Notes: generated by a model not told the origin, from the letters alone. A stretch of 41,740 nt of DNA from Chloroflexi bacterium ADurb.Bin180 (GCA_002070215.1 MWCV01000021.1:1-41740), one strand, 5' to 3'; positions 23,929-34,404 are shown, numbered from the stretch's first letter. Made by a program: numbers and translations.

Positions 23929-25614
23929 ATGCTGCTCAATCCGCGAGACCTCTCCCCCCGTTCCCTCGACGAGCGTTCACGGCGCATCATGCAGAGCGCG
24001 GTGACCTTTTTCGAGGCCAAGGGCAAGGCCCGCCTCAAGGCCGATGACCGCGCCCACACCTGGTACGCCGATTTCCTGGACTACCAGAAAGCCGAAGGCC
24101 TCTTTGCCGACCTGCTGACGCCCTCCTCCTTTGGCGGTCCCCACTGCCGCTGGGACACCTGGCGCAACTGCCAGTTCAACGAAATCCTCGCTTTCTACGG
24201 ACTGGCCTACTGGTACACCTGGCAGGTCTCGATTCTGGGCCTGGGGCCGATTTGGATGAGCGCCAACGAGCCGCTCAAGCGCCGCGCCGCGGAGCTGCTC
24301 CGAGAAGGCAACGTGTTCGCGCTGGGCCTCTCGGAGCGCGCCCACGGTGCCGATATCTACTCCACCGAGATGGCCCTGACCCCTCAGCCCGACGGCAGCT
24401 ACCTGGCCAATGGCGACAAGTACTATATCGGCAACGGCAATATCGCCCCGATGGTCTCTACCTTTGGCAAGGTCAGCGGCGACTATGTGTTCTTTGTAGC
24501 CGACTATCGCCGCCGTGGCTATGAGCTGGTAGGCAACGTCGTCGACAGCCAGTCCTACGTGGCCAATTTCAGGCTGTGCGACTACCCCGTGAGCGAGACC
24601 GAGATCCTCTCGCGTGGTCAGGAGGCCTGGGACGCGGCCCTGAACACGGTCAACATCGGCAAGTACAACCTCGGCTGGGCCTCCATCGGCATCTGCACCC
24701 ACGCCTTTTACGAGGCCATCAACCACGCCTCCAACCGCCGCCTCTATGGCGCCTATGTGACCGATATGCCTCACGTGAAGCGGATGTTCGTCGATGCCTA
24801 CTGCCGCCTGGTGGCGATGAAGCTGTTCGCCTTGCGCGCCGCCGACTATATGCGCTCGGCCTCGCCGAATGACCGGCGCTATCTGCTCTACAACCCGGTG
24901 GTCAAGATGAAGGTCACCACGCAGGGCGAAGAGGTGATCAACCTGCTGTGGGACGTCATCGCCGCCAAGGGGTTTGAGAAGGACACCTACTTTGAGATGG
25001 CCGCGCGCGATATCCGGGCCCTGCCCAAGCTCGAGGGGACGGTCCACGTCAACATCGCCCTGATCGTCAAGTTTATGGCCAACTACTTCTTTGCCCCGGC
25101 CGACTATGCCCCGGTGCCCACTCGCAGCGATGCGGTCAACGACGACTTTCTCTTCTGCCAGGGTCCCGCCCGCGGCCTGGGCAGAGTGCGCTTCCACGAT
25201 TCTGCGCCCGAGTTTGCCCGCTGGCCCCTGCCCAACGTGACCCTCTTTGCCGGGCAGGCCGCCCGCCTGCGCGACCTGCTGGCCACCGCCACGCCCACCG
25301 CGGAACAGCAGGCCGACATCGACTGGCTGCTGGCCCTGGGGGAAATGTTCACTCTGGTGGTGTACGGCCAGTTGATCCTGGAGAACGCCACCCTGTACTC
25401 GGTCGGGGCAGATCTGGTGGAGCAGGTGTTTGACTGCCTGGTGCGCGATTTCTCGCACTTTGCCCTGACCCTCTACGGCAAGGCCAGCACCACCCCGGAG
25501 CAGATGGCCCACTGCCTGGGGATGATCCAGAAGCCGGCGGTCGATGAGGAGCGTTTTGCCCGCGTGTGGCAGACCGTGCATAGCTATGACGGGGCTTACG
25601 AGATGCACCCGTGA
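23929..25614 (+). CDS. Acyl-CoA dehydrogenase-family flavoprotein
   Basis: This protein of about 561 residues has the acyl-CoA dehydrogenase layout: N-terminal helices; a central beta-domain with LGLSERAHGADIYS and YLANGDKYYIGNGNIAPMVS (the usual place for FAD and substrate contacts); then a helical C-terminal domain with ASNRRLYGAYVTDMPHVK. It is about 180 residues longer than standard members, the extra lying at the C-terminus (about 385-561), as in some long-chain or aromatic-acid variants. The substrate is not predictable. ATG 23929 has GGGAGG 7 bases upstream; GTG 23923 is too close to that site. Confidence 0.82.
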   Translation: MLLNPRDLSPRSLDERSRRIMQSAVTFFEAKGKARLKADDRAHTWYADFLDYQKAEGLFADLLTPSSFGGPHCRWDTWRNCQFNEILAFYGLAYWYTWQVSILGLGPIWMSANEPLKRRAAELLREGNVFALGLSERAHGADIYSTEMALTPQPDGSYLANGDKYYIGNGNIAPMVSTFGKVSGDYVFFVADYRRRGYELVGNVVDSQSYVANFRLCDYPVSETEILSRGQEAWDAALNTVNIGKYNLGWASIGICTHAFYEAINHASNRRLYGAYVTDMPHVKRMFVDAYCRLVAMKLFALRAADYMRSASPNDRRYLLYNPVVKMKVTTQGEEVINLLWDVIAAKGFEKDTYFEMAARDIRALPKLEGTVHVNIALIVKFMANYFFAPADYAPVPTRSDAVNDDFLFCQGPARGLGRVRFHDSAPEFARWPLPNVTLFAGQAARLRDLLATATPTAEQQADIDWLLALGEMFTLVVYGQLILENATLYSVGADLVEQVFDCLVRDFSHFALTLYGKASTTPEQMAHCLGMIQKPAVDEERFARVWQTVHSYDGAYEMHP

Positions 25615-25729
25615 GCGCCGAAAACGATGCTCCTTTCCGATGCCGGTACTCCATCCCGCGCCCTCTGCGGAGCTCGACCGGTACACCCGCTGCTGCCGGG
25701 CCATCGTCAGTGGCCACGCCTGCCCTGAT

Positions 25730-25758
25730 TTGACAGGGTAGAACATTTGTGCTATCCT
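25730..25758 (+). promoter_or_regulatory. Consensus-like promoter of the DUF3795 gene
   Basis: TTGACA (25730-25735), a 17-base spacer and TATCCT (25753-25758) form a strong sigma-70-type promoter, with GTGC just before the -10 as at the epimerase and secA promoters. Confidence 0.7.
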
Positions 25759-25807
25759 GGCTCCAGTGGTGACCGGCTGCTCCCAACAGCCAGAAAGGGG
25801 ACTCCCA

Positions 25808-26161
25808 ATGGAGCAAATGATCGCGGTGTGCGGTTTGGACTGCGCGACGTGTGATGCCCGGCTGGCGACAGTCGCCAACGACCAGGCGGCCAAGGCCCGT
25901 GTGGCCGCCGAGTGGCGCGCGATTTTCCACAGCGAGGACATCAACGAGCAGTTCGTGACCTGCGAAGGCTGCCACTCGACGGACGGTGTGCTGAGCGGCT
26001 ACTGCGGGATGTGCCCCATCCGTACCTGCGCCACCCGGCGCGGTCTGACCAACTGCGGGCACTGCTCCGAGCTGGACTCGTGCGAGACCTACCGCGGCAT
26101 GTTCAAGGACGACTCACCGGCCAAGAAAAACCTGCTCAAGATCCGCGCCTCGCGGGCATAA
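25808..26161 (+). CDS. DUF3795 cysteine-rich protein
   Basis: This 117-residue protein matches the DUF3795 pattern: AVCGLDCATCDA at the N-terminus, then CEGCHS, GYCGMCPIRTCA, NCGHCSEL and CETY. The roughly eleven paired cysteines suggest metal or iron-sulfur binding; the family has no defined function. The start is ATG 25808 with AGGGGA upstream, served by its own promoter. It is monocistronic, with a strong bidirectional hairpin at its end. Confidence 0.88.
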   Translation: MEQMIAVCGLDCATCDARLATVANDQAAKARVAAEWRAIFHSEDINEQFVTCEGCHSTDGVLSGYCGMCPIRTCATRRGLTNCGHCSELDSCETYRGMFKDDSPAKKNLLKIRASRA

Positions 26162-26164
26162 CAA

Positions 26165-26189
26165 AGGGGCGGAGTGTTCCTCCGCCCCT
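26165..26189. terminator. Bidirectional terminator hairpin
   Basis: AGGGGCGGAG (26165-26174) pairs exactly with CTCCGCCCCT (26180-26189) around TGTTC, followed by CTCGTTACTTG. It lies between the stops of two convergent genes. Confidence 0.8.
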
Positions 26190-26208
26190 CTCGTTACTTG
26201 TTGCCGGT

Positions 26209-27609
26209 CTATTTGTCGAACCTTTTGGTGCGTCTTTGCGTCTGGAACGCCGCGCTGATGCCCAGCTTGGCCGCCAGCGGCGATGCGGCGACATCGCGGA
26301 ACAGAGCAGCCGACTCTTCTGCCTCGGCAACGGCCCGTTCGTCTCCCAGCAGGGAAGCATAGGCCCGCAGCTTGCCCAGGTCCGATACGCGCAGCTTTTC
26401 CGCCTCCTCGGGGCTCTTGGCTCTGGCCCGGGCAAAGCCGATCATGTTGGCCGCCTTGAGCTGCTCCAGCACCTTTTCCGCCACCGGTGCCACCACGCCA
26501 TCACGCAATTGGAACTGGCCCGGCTCCACAAAGCGCACCGTCACCCGATTGAGCGTCGAGCGCAGTTCGTGGTCTGCCGGCGACGTGTAGGTGACATAAC
26601 CCTCAACGCTCAGCTTGCTGCCCGCGGGTCCGGCGGCCAGAGCCAGCCGCACCGGGATCTCCAGCTCGGTATCGCAGGGGATGTCGCCTACCTTGACCAC
26701 GGCGTGCCCGGCCTCTTGCTGCACCGAGTAGGCGGCTGACAGGGGCATGAGGATGGCGCCAGCCGGGATGTCGAGGTGGATCTGGGTGTTCCGTGCCGCC
26801 AGGGCCGCCACTTCGCCCAGCTCTCCCGCCACGTAGGGCACGATCTGCTCGGGCCGCTCCACGTGGTAGAACCGGCCGCCGCCCTGGGTAGCGATCTCGA
26901 CCATCAGCGCTTCGGCATAGTCCAGCCCCACGCCCAGCGTCGACACGGTGACTCCTGCCTGGTGCGCCTCATAGGCCCGCGCACCGACCTTTTCCAGGTC
27001 GGTCTCGCCCACGTTGGCCTGGCCGTCGCTCAAAAGCAGCACCAGCCGCGTATCGGTAGACGCCGAGCGGGCGTGCTTCAGCCCTTCCTCCAGGCCGCCG
27101 CACAGCGCGGTTTGGCCTCCCGCCTGTACCTTGTCCAGCGCTTGTCGGGCCTTCTGGCGCAGGCGGTCGTCGACCCTCTCCGGAGCGACGACCGTGCTGA
27201 CGCTGTTGCTAAAGGTTACCAGGGAAAAGGCGTCCCCGTCGTGCAGGCGGCTCACCGCCTGTCTGGCCGCCTCGACTGCCTGGGCAATCTTGGCCCCGGA
27301 CATGGAGCCAGAGACGTCGAGCACGGCCTGGAAACTCAGCGGCTCCCGACCGGTGACCGTCGGTGCCGCCTCCGCCGCAGGAACCTTGTCCGGCGCGCGC
27401 AGCGTTATCAGCAGGTGCCGCTCCAGGTTCTGCCCGGCGGGCGCCTTCACCTGGTCCAGCTCCATCTGCACCTGCAGATACGAGCCCTTTTCGTCGGCGG
27501 TCGGCGGGCCGACAAACTCGAGCTCCCCCCCGCAGCGGCCGCAGGTCTTGGCGCCGCTTGGCTCATCCTGCAGCGTTCCACAGTAGAGACAGCGCATCAG
27601 TTTGGGCAT
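26209..27609 (-). CDS. Zinc-ribbon and von Willebrand A domain protein
   Basis: This 466-residue protein starts with a zinc ribbon (CLYCG and CGRCG, about residues 7-27). It has a beta-rich segment and then a vWA domain with the metal-ion-dependent adhesion site DVSGSMSG at about residue 103, the matching Thr in GGQTALCGG, and LLSDGQAN. The C-terminal part resembles the beta-sandwich and helical region of inter-alpha-trypsin-inhibitor-like or bacterial VWA stress proteins. No signal peptide is seen, so it is probably cytoplasmic. The start is ATG 27609 with AGGAGG upstream on the minus strand. The partner is unknown. Confidence 0.88.
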   Translation of the reverse strand: MPKLMRCLYCGTLQDEPSGAKTCGRCGGELEFVGPPTADEKGSYLQVQMELDQVKAPAGQNLERHLLITLRAPDKVPAAEAAPTVTGREPLSFQAVLDVSGSMSGAKIAQAVEAARQAVSRLHDGDAFSLVTFSNSVSTVVAPERVDDRLRQKARQALDKVQAGGQTALCGGLEEGLKHARSASTDTRLVLLLSDGQANVGETDLEKVGARAYEAHQAGVTVSTLGVGLDYAEALMVEIATQGGGRFYHVERPEQIVPYVAGELGEVAALAARNTQIHLDIPAGAILMPLSAAYSVQQEAGHAVVKVGDIPCDTELEIPVRLALAAGPAGSKLSVEGYVTYTSPADHELRSTLNRVTVRFVEPGQFQLRDGVVAPVAEKVLEQLKAANMIGFARARAKSPEEAEKLRVSDLGKLRAYASLLGDERAVAEAEESAALFRDVAASPLAAKLGISAAFQTQRRTKRFDK

Positions 27610-27928
27610 TGTGCCTCCTCTTTGGTCGCGGTCTGAGTAGCCGTTGTTCGGGCTCGGACCGCGTTCTGAATCAATCGTGCGCCTGCCCCGCGCAGTCCGG
27701 CCTAAGCAGTGGCCGGGTTCGCGCAGCGCTCGAACGGAGCAAGTGGTCGTCGGGCGGCCTGGGCAGGCCAGGGGCCCCGCAGCGGTCATTGGCCGGGCAG
27801 CCCTGGTCGGATACCCGGGTCATCGTTGCGCCACAATTAGCTCGGTTCATCGTTGGTTCCTGGGCGGCTGATGGAGAGGGAAACTGACCGTGCCATTATA
27901 GGGGCCGCTGCTCATTCTGTCAATAGTC
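27610..27928. other. Intergenic stretch before the second MITE-like element
   Basis: These 319 bases separate the start of the minus-strand vWA gene from the element at 27929. No gene or convincing promoter pair was found. The last eight bases, CAATAGTC (27921-27928), are the left target duplication of that element. Confidence 0.5.
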
Positions 27929-28119
27929 GAGAGTGTGGAATATGTGGGCGACGTGCAACAGCAGATGGGAGATCGCCAAGTGCGAACGCGGAAAGGTTCG
28001 TAGTACAGGCTTCAGCCTGTCCGGATGGGGAGCGCTGAAGCGCAACTACGAACCTAATCCCGCTCGAACAGCATGCCCTGACTGTGTTCGTGCTCCTCAG
28101 GCGGTTTTTCCACACTCTC
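27929..28119 (+). mobile_element. MITE-like element, copy 2 (191 bp)
   Basis: This is nearly identical to the element at 21078: the same length and orientation, with differences seen only near positions 13, 38 and 54 of the element. It has the same terminal inverted repeats (one mismatch at the left end) and is flanked by an 8-bp direct repeat CAATAGTC (27921-27928 and 28120-28127). It ends 27 bases before a TATAAT box upstream of the methyltransferase gene. High identity and intact target repeats point to recent movement. Confidence 0.87.
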
Positions 28120-28179
28120 CAATAGTCGATTTGCCGGCGCAGGGGCTATAATCGGCTGATTCTACCCTGGAAGGTGCCG

Positions 28180-28875
28180 ATGTCTCTACCGGCTGATGCT
28201 TCTGGCAATGACCCCGCGCTCGGCTGGCGCGACTGGTTCCGCGCTTCGCGCAGTTACCTGCGTCTGCATCTGAATCGTGATCTGCAGCGCTGCTCGAGCC
28301 AGGTGCGCGGTCTGGTGCTGGACGTGGGGGGAGAGCCGGCCAGACCGGTGGCCTATCGCTGGAGCGGACCTCTGGTGCGGCGCTGGGTAGCGCTGAATGT
28401 CGACTCGCGCCCGGGCATTGCGCTGGTGGGGGATGGGCACCACCTGCCGCTGAAGGACGCCTCGGCCGACACGGTGGTCTGCTCGCAGGTGCTGGAGCAC
28501 GTTCGTGACCCGCGCCGCGTGGTGGCCGAGCTGGCCCGCGTGCTCAAGCCGGGCGGCGCACTGATCCTGGCCGCGCCCTTCCTCTACGGCATACACAGCG
28601 CGCCTCACGACTACTGGCGCTTTACCCGGTTCGGACTGGAAGAGCTGGTGCGGTCGGCCGGTCTGGAGGTGGTCGAGATCCGCGGGCAGGGCGGCCTGTT
28701 CACCGTACTGGGGGACGTGTGCAAACGCGGGCTCAGCTATGTGCGGCCGACAGCGCTGCGCTGGCTGCTCTGGCTGCCTTTGATGCCCCTGGCCACCCTG
28801 CTGGCGGCCTCCGAGCGCGGCGGTGGTGATTACGACGCGGGCGTGCTCGTGCTGGCGAGGAAGAAGGCCGGCTAG
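28180..28875 (+). CDS. SAM-dependent methyltransferase with hydrophobic C-terminus
   Basis: This 231-residue class I methyltransferase (Methyltransf_11-like) has LVLDVGGEPARP as a variant motif I, an acidic residue after strand 2 (ALNVDSRPG), SADTVVCSQVLEHV and LARVLKPGGALILAAPF. SAPHDYWRFTRFGLEELV is typical of methyltransferases acting on cell-surface sugars or lipids. A hydrophobic stretch (LRWLLWLPLMPLATLLAA) near the end may touch the membrane. The start is ATG 28180, with GGAAGG 5 bases upstream. TATAAT lies at 28147-28152 without a clear -35 box. Confidence 0.83.
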   Translation: MSLPADASGNDPALGWRDWFRASRSYLRLHLNRDLQRCSSQVRGLVLDVGGEPARPVAYRWSGPLVRRWVALNVDSRPGIALVGDGHHLPLKDASADTVVCSQVLEHVRDPRRVVAELARVLKPGGALILAAPFLYGIHSAPHDYWRFTRFGLEELVRSAGLEVVEIRGQGGLFTVLGDVCKRGLSYVRPTALRWLLWLPLMPLATLLAASERGGGDYDAGVLVLARKKAG

Positions 28876-29729
28876 CCCGCCGTGGCGCCGAGGCGCTCCT
28901 CGTCCCGGCGCTGGAGGGCCCGGTCGTAACGGTACACGGGCACCCGGGCGAGGAAGGCCAGCCCCAAGCGCGGATAGTAGCGGAACCCCTGGCCGCTGGC
29001 GCTCAGCACGGCATAGCGCGCACCCTCATCGCGCGCCAGGCGCGTCATCTCGGCCATCATCACCGCACCGATGCCGCGCCGCTGATAGCCGGGCAGCACC
29101 GCCAAGTGGTATCCGGTGGCCGTGTCCTGGTGGACAAAGAGGATTGCCCCGGCGACGGGCGCGCCGTCCATCTGGCCGATCAGCGTCCACAGTCTCCTCG
29201 GTCTCTGCTCGGCCAGATTCTGGAAGGCCCTGGTCAACCGGCGCTGGCGCACCGTGCTGATGGCGCCGAGCTTGGAGTCGCGGTCAGCAGCCAGACGGTG
29301 ATAGTCATCCACCACTCGAACCTGGAGGCCGCTGGGACCGGGAACGTCGGTGCGCAGGCGGGTGAGGTCCGCGCCCATGATCGGCCACGAGGTGGGGTGG
29401 CGAAATCCGCGCCGGTTCAGGTATTCGGCCAGGTTGGCCGGGGAAGTGGATGGGCCGAGGCGCAGGCGCATCTCGGTGCGGCGTGCGCGGTAAAAGGCCA
29501 GGAGCTCTTCGAGGCGCCGGTCAGCCGTGTCTGTTGCCAGGTGCGGCGAGACCACGCCGTTGGCCCAGTAGCTGACCGGCATCCAGGTGAGGGTAGCGTC
29601 GGGCGTGGTGATGACCGCGCCGCCGGCGGCGCGGCACAACGCCGCCGCGAGCGCCCCGCAGGTCGCTTCGTAGCGCTGGAGGAGGGCAGTGAGCTCTGGC
29701 TCAGTGTAGACTTGGCTCATGGTTATCAC
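28872..29729 (-). CDS. GNAT-family N-acetyltransferase
   Basis: This protein of 282-285 residues has a C-terminal GNAT domain whose acetyl-CoA loop is visible in LAVLPGYQRRGIGAVMMAEM (R/Q-x-x-G-x-G/A). The N-terminal half (about 1-140) looks like a degenerate second GNAT-like domain. The substrate is unknown. Its GTG start at 29729 overlaps the stop of the upstream phosphatase gene by 3 bases (GTGA); ATG 29720 is the alternative, and neither has a good ribosome site, so translation is probably coupled. Its stop overlaps that of the convergent methyltransferase gene by 4 bases. Confidence 0.85.
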   Translation of the reverse strand: MITMSQVYTEPELTALLQRYEATCGALAAALCRAAGGAVITTPDATLTWMPVSYWANGVVSPHLATDTADRRLEELLAFYRARRTEMRLRLGPSTSPANLAEYLNRRGFRHPTSWPIMGADLTRLRTDVPGPSGLQVRVVDDYHRLAADRDSKLGAISTVRQRRLTRAFQNLAEQRPRRLWTLIGQMDGAPVAGAILFVHQDTATGYHLAVLPGYQRRGIGAVMMAEMTRLARDEGARYAVLSASGQGFRYYPRLGLAFLARVPVYRYDRALQRRDEERLGATAG

Positions 29730-30382
29730 TCGTCAAACGCTTGAGGCAGCGCCACCATCGGACTCAACTCCCTGTGCCCCGACCGCGTGTACCGCACCAC
29801 CGGGAGTCCCGTCGGCTCTCCGGAGAACTCGAACGTGGCAATCGACGCGACGGCAACGTAATCGACGTACATCAGCGCCTTGGGCTCAGGGGCAATCGGC
29901 TGCGCCCAGGCCCACAGCATGAGAAAGGCAATGGGATCGCCGTGGGTCACCGCCACCACCGTCTGCCCGGGGTGCCGCCTGAGGCACAGCAGCACAAAAC
30001 GCAGCACGCGCGCCAGGACGCCGGCCGCGGTCTCAAACGGCGGCTGGTTGCCGGTGTAGATATCCCAGTTGGCGTCGATGCCCTCCTGCAGCGGTCGGCC
30101 TTCCAACGGAACGCGAACCTCGTTGAGGAGCGACGAGACACGCACTCTCTGCCCGCCCTGCTCGCCAGCGATGGCCGCGGCGGTCTGCCTGGCGCGCAGC
30201 AGCGGACTGGAATAGATGGCGGCGACTGGTTCACCGGCCAGCAGTCGGGCCGTGGCCGCAGCCTGCGCGCGGCCCGCGGGGCCCAGAGCATAGCGCGGCA
30301 GCCGCCCGTAAAAGATGCCCTGTGGGTTGTCGACCTCGCCGTGGCGCACGAGGTGCAGAGTAGTGGGGCGAGGGCTGTTCAT
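29726..30382 (-). CDS. Histidine phosphatase (phosphoglycerate-mutase-like)
   Basis: This 218-residue protein has LHLVRHGEV with the phospho-accepting His (about residue 14), the second Arg in SSPLLRARQTA, and VAVTHGDPIAF with the second catalytic His. The family includes cofactor-dependent mutases, alpha-ribazole phosphatase (CobC) and broad phosphatases; no feature picks one. ATG 30382 is chosen because a promoter -10 box ends 6 bases before it, implying a leaderless message, and no ribosome site is present. It forms a two-gene unit with the GNAT gene. Confidence 0.88.
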   Translation of the reverse strand: MNSPRPTTLHLVRHGEVDNPQGIFYGRLPRYALGPAGRAQAAATARLLAGEPVAAIYSSPLLRARQTAAAIAGEQGGQRVRVSSLLNEVRVPLEGRPLQEGIDANWDIYTGNQPPFETAAGVLARVLRFVLLCLRRHPGQTVVAVTHGDPIAFLMLWAWAQPIAPEPKALMYVDYVAVASIATFEFSGEPTGLPVVRYTRSGHRELSPMVALPQAFDE

Positions 30383-30388
30383 GCCATC

Positions 30389-30417
30389 AGTATAGGAGAG
30401 CCGGCGTTGGTCGCCAA
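30389..30417 (-). promoter_or_regulatory. Promoter of a leaderless phosphatase message
   Basis: On the minus strand TTGGCG (30417-30412) and TATACT (30394-30389) are 17 bases apart. The ATG begins 6 bases after the -10 box, where transcription itself would start, and no ribosome site is present. Confidence 0.65.
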
Positions 30418-30671
30418 GTTCGTCCGCGGCCGAGGGCGCACGCGGCCATGGCAAGTCGGGCGGCCTGTGAAGCCCTGCTCGCCCTCGTTGCCTCTTTTGG
30501 CCAGCTCGCCGCCGGGCTCACGGACCGCCAGCCTGGCGGGGTCGGCGGGGCGCGAGGTCAACCAGGGGCTCTCGGTGCCGCTGTCTCTTCGCTCGCCCAG
30601 CGACGGTATCCCGCCCCCCGAGCAGCGCCAGGCCGCACCACCCTGCCGCCTGGACACCGCACAACTGAACT
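30418..30671. other. Part of the divergent intergenic region without a recognisable gene
   Basis: About 350 bases separate the phosphatase and epimerase starts. Apart from the two promoters at its ends, no gene, repeat or hairpin stands out. The stretch is very GC-rich and open in several frames, which by itself means little. Confidence 0.5.
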
Positions 30672-30701
30672 TTGGCCCAACAGAGGTTCGTGTGCTATAA
30701 T
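30672..30701 (+). promoter_or_regulatory. Promoter of the methylmalonyl-CoA operon
   Basis: TTGGCC (30672-30677), an 18-base spacer and TATAAT (30696-30701) with extended -10 TGC. The same TTGGCC-N18-TATAAT arrangement with TGTGC before the -10 recurs at secA. Confidence 0.65.
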
Positions 30702-30735
30702 CTGGTGTCACGCTTCTGTCGTTGCAGGGGGTTGT

Positions 30736-31161
30736 ATGTTCAGGCTGCACCACATCGCCATAGCGGTCAACGACATCGCTCAGGCGCTTCCCGCCTACAC
30801 CGAGGGCCTGGGGCTGACCGCTGTGCACGTCGAAGACGTCCCAGTGCAGGGCGCCCGCGTCGCACTGCTTCCGGTGGGCGAGACCCACCTGGAGCTGGTG
30901 GCGCCGCTGACTCCCGACGTTCCACTGGCGCGAGCGCTCGAGCGCCGCGGTGAAGGCGTTCACCACCTCTGTTTCGAGGTGGACGACATCGCCGCCGAGC
31001 TGGAAGCGCTCAAAAAGCGCGGTGTGCGCCTGGTCGATGAGACTCCCCGCGCCGGCGCCGACGGCGCTCTGGTGGCCTTTGTTCACCCTGGTTCTACGCA
31101 CGGAGTGCTGCTCGAATTGCGTCAGGCGGCGCGACAGACGACGAGTTCGATATTCAAATGA
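30736..31161 (+). CDS. mce: Methylmalonyl-CoA epimerase
   Basis: This 141-residue vicinal-oxygen-chelate protein converts (S)- to (R)-methylmalonyl-CoA. It has HHIAIAVNDIAQALPAY with the first metal His, GETHLELVAPL with the Glu region, GVHHLCFEVDDI with the second His, and THGVLLEL at the end with the closing Glu. The mutase genes downstream make the assignment firm. The start is ATG 30736 with AGGGGG 5 bases upstream. Ten bases separate it from the next gene. Confidence 0.94.
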   Translation: MFRLHHIAIAVNDIAQALPAYTEGLGLTAVHVEDVPVQGARVALLPVGETHLELVAPLTPDVPLARALERRGEGVHHLCFEVDDIAAELEALKKRGVRLVDETPRAGADGALVAFVHPGSTHGVLLELRQAARQTTSSIFK

Positions 31162-31171
31162 GGAGGACCCG

Positions 31172-32251
31172 ATGACGAATCAGACCCCCCCCAAAGACCC
31201 GGTGGCCGAAGTGATGAAAGAGGTCAACGCGCTGCAGCGCGAGATCAACGAGCTGCAGGCCAAGGTCCGGCTGAAGCGAGTGCGCGACTCGCTGGAGGAT
31301 CTGCAAAGCAAGATCGCAGCGATGCCCGGCCGGCTCAAGGACCTGCGTGCTCGCGGCTACCCGTTCGAAAAGGCGCTGGAAGCCAAAGCCGAAGAGCTGG
31401 GCCGCCACTTTGACTCGATCCGTTCTTCGGTGATGACGCAAATCGATCAGCAGTCCCTCAACCTCGAGCGTTCGATGCGGCCCATCGAGGACGATTTCCG
31501 TCGCCTGATGGGCCAGGTGTCGTCCCCCGAGGCGGCCCGGCCGCTGCTCAATCAGGTCAAGTCGGCGGTGAGCTCGCTGGAGGGCAAGGTCGAGGCGGTC
31601 GCGGGCACCATCAACGGCATGTTCGACGAACTGGGCCGCCAGATGCGCGACATTGAGAATCGCGTGGGCAAGGCCGACTGGACGCTCAAGCAGCTCAGCG
31701 AGGCCGGCTTCCGTTTGCTGCCCACCGAGGCGCCCATCCGCGCCGTCAAGGCCACCTGGGTCAAGGGCGAAAAGGCCGACAAGGACGATCCTCAGGGCGT
31801 GCTGTACCTGACCGACCAACGCCTGCTCTTTGAGCAGAAGCAGGACGTGGCCACCAAAAAGGTGCTGTTCATCACTACCAAGAAGGAGCGCGTGCAGAAC
31901 CTGCTGCTCGAGACTCCTGTCGGCACGATCGATTCGGCCAAGGCCAGCAAGCGCGGCCTGCTGGGCCACGAGGACCACCTCGAGGTCAAGTTCACCTACG
32001 ACGCCGCAGTGCCTCTGGCCCACTTTCACCTGGATGGCCAGGACAGCAACGAGTGGCAGGGTCTGCTGGGCAAAGCCAAGGCGCACGAGTTTGACACCGA
32101 CCGCGTCACCCCGGTGGACCAGGCGGCGGTGGAAAAGGTGCGCACTGCTCCCACGGCCTGCCCCTACTGCGGCGGCGCCATCACCACGCAGATCGTGCGC
32201 GGGATGGATAGCATCAAGTGCGAGTACTGCGGCAAGCTGATCCGACTCTAG
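31172..32251 (+). CDS. Coiled-coil, PH/GRAM-like and zinc-ribbon protein, unknown function
   Basis: I do not recognise a named family for this 359-residue protein. Residues about 10-170 are highly charged and helical, probably a coiled coil. Residues about 195-300 look like a beta-rich GRAM/bacterial-PH-like domain (GVLYLTDQRLLFEQK is typical of such domains). The last 30 residues hold a zinc ribbon (CPYCGG and CEYCGK). There is no signal peptide. It sits between the epimerase and the mutase with a consensus AGGAGG start and is followed by a strong hairpin. Its position suggests a link to methylmalonyl-CoA metabolism, or merely a shared promoter. Confidence 0.82.
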   Translation: MTNQTPPKDPVAEVMKEVNALQREINELQAKVRLKRVRDSLEDLQSKIAAMPGRLKDLRARGYPFEKALEAKAEELGRHFDSIRSSVMTQIDQQSLNLERSMRPIEDDFRRLMGQVSSPEAARPLLNQVKSAVSSLEGKVEAVAGTINGMFDELGRQMRDIENRVGKADWTLKQLSEAGFRLLPTEAPIRAVKATWVKGEKADKDDPQGVLYLTDQRLLFEQKQDVATKKVLFITTKKERVQNLLLETPVGTIDSAKASKRGLLGHEDHLEVKFTYDAAVPLAHFHLDGQDSNEWQGLLGKAKAHEFDTDRVTPVDQAAVEKVRTAPTACPYCGGAITTQIVRGMDSIKCEYCGKLIRL

Positions 32252-32260
32252 TTGCTGCGC

Positions 32261-32289
32261 GTCCCTGGCCCCCACTGGGGGCCAGGGAC
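32261..32289 (+). terminator. Perfect 13-bp hairpin inside the operon
   Basis: GTCCCTGGCCCCC (32261-32273) pairs exactly with GGGGGCCAGGGAC (32277-32289) around ACT. No T-run follows. Lying between two co-directional genes, it may reduce read-through or protect the 3' end of the upstream message. Confidence 0.7.
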
Positions 32290-32317
32290 CGCCACGCCAG
32301 GTTGGAGAGAAAAAGAC

Positions 32318-33991
<1,674 letters not shown>

Positions 33992-34002
33992 GGGGCAAGC
34001 AG

Positions 34003-34396
<394 letters not shown>

Positions 34397-34404
<8 letters not shown>

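Noticed and set aside
28147-28152. TATAAT before the methyltransferase as a complete promoter
   Set aside because: No acceptable -35 box is found at 16-18 bases, so it is mentioned only with the gene and the mobile element.
30448-30735. A longer start for the epimerase gene, or a separate gene in the intergenic region
   Set aside because: The upstream frames are low-complexity GC-rich sequence crossing a clear promoter (30672-30701), and the epimerase has its own ribosome site at ATG 30736.
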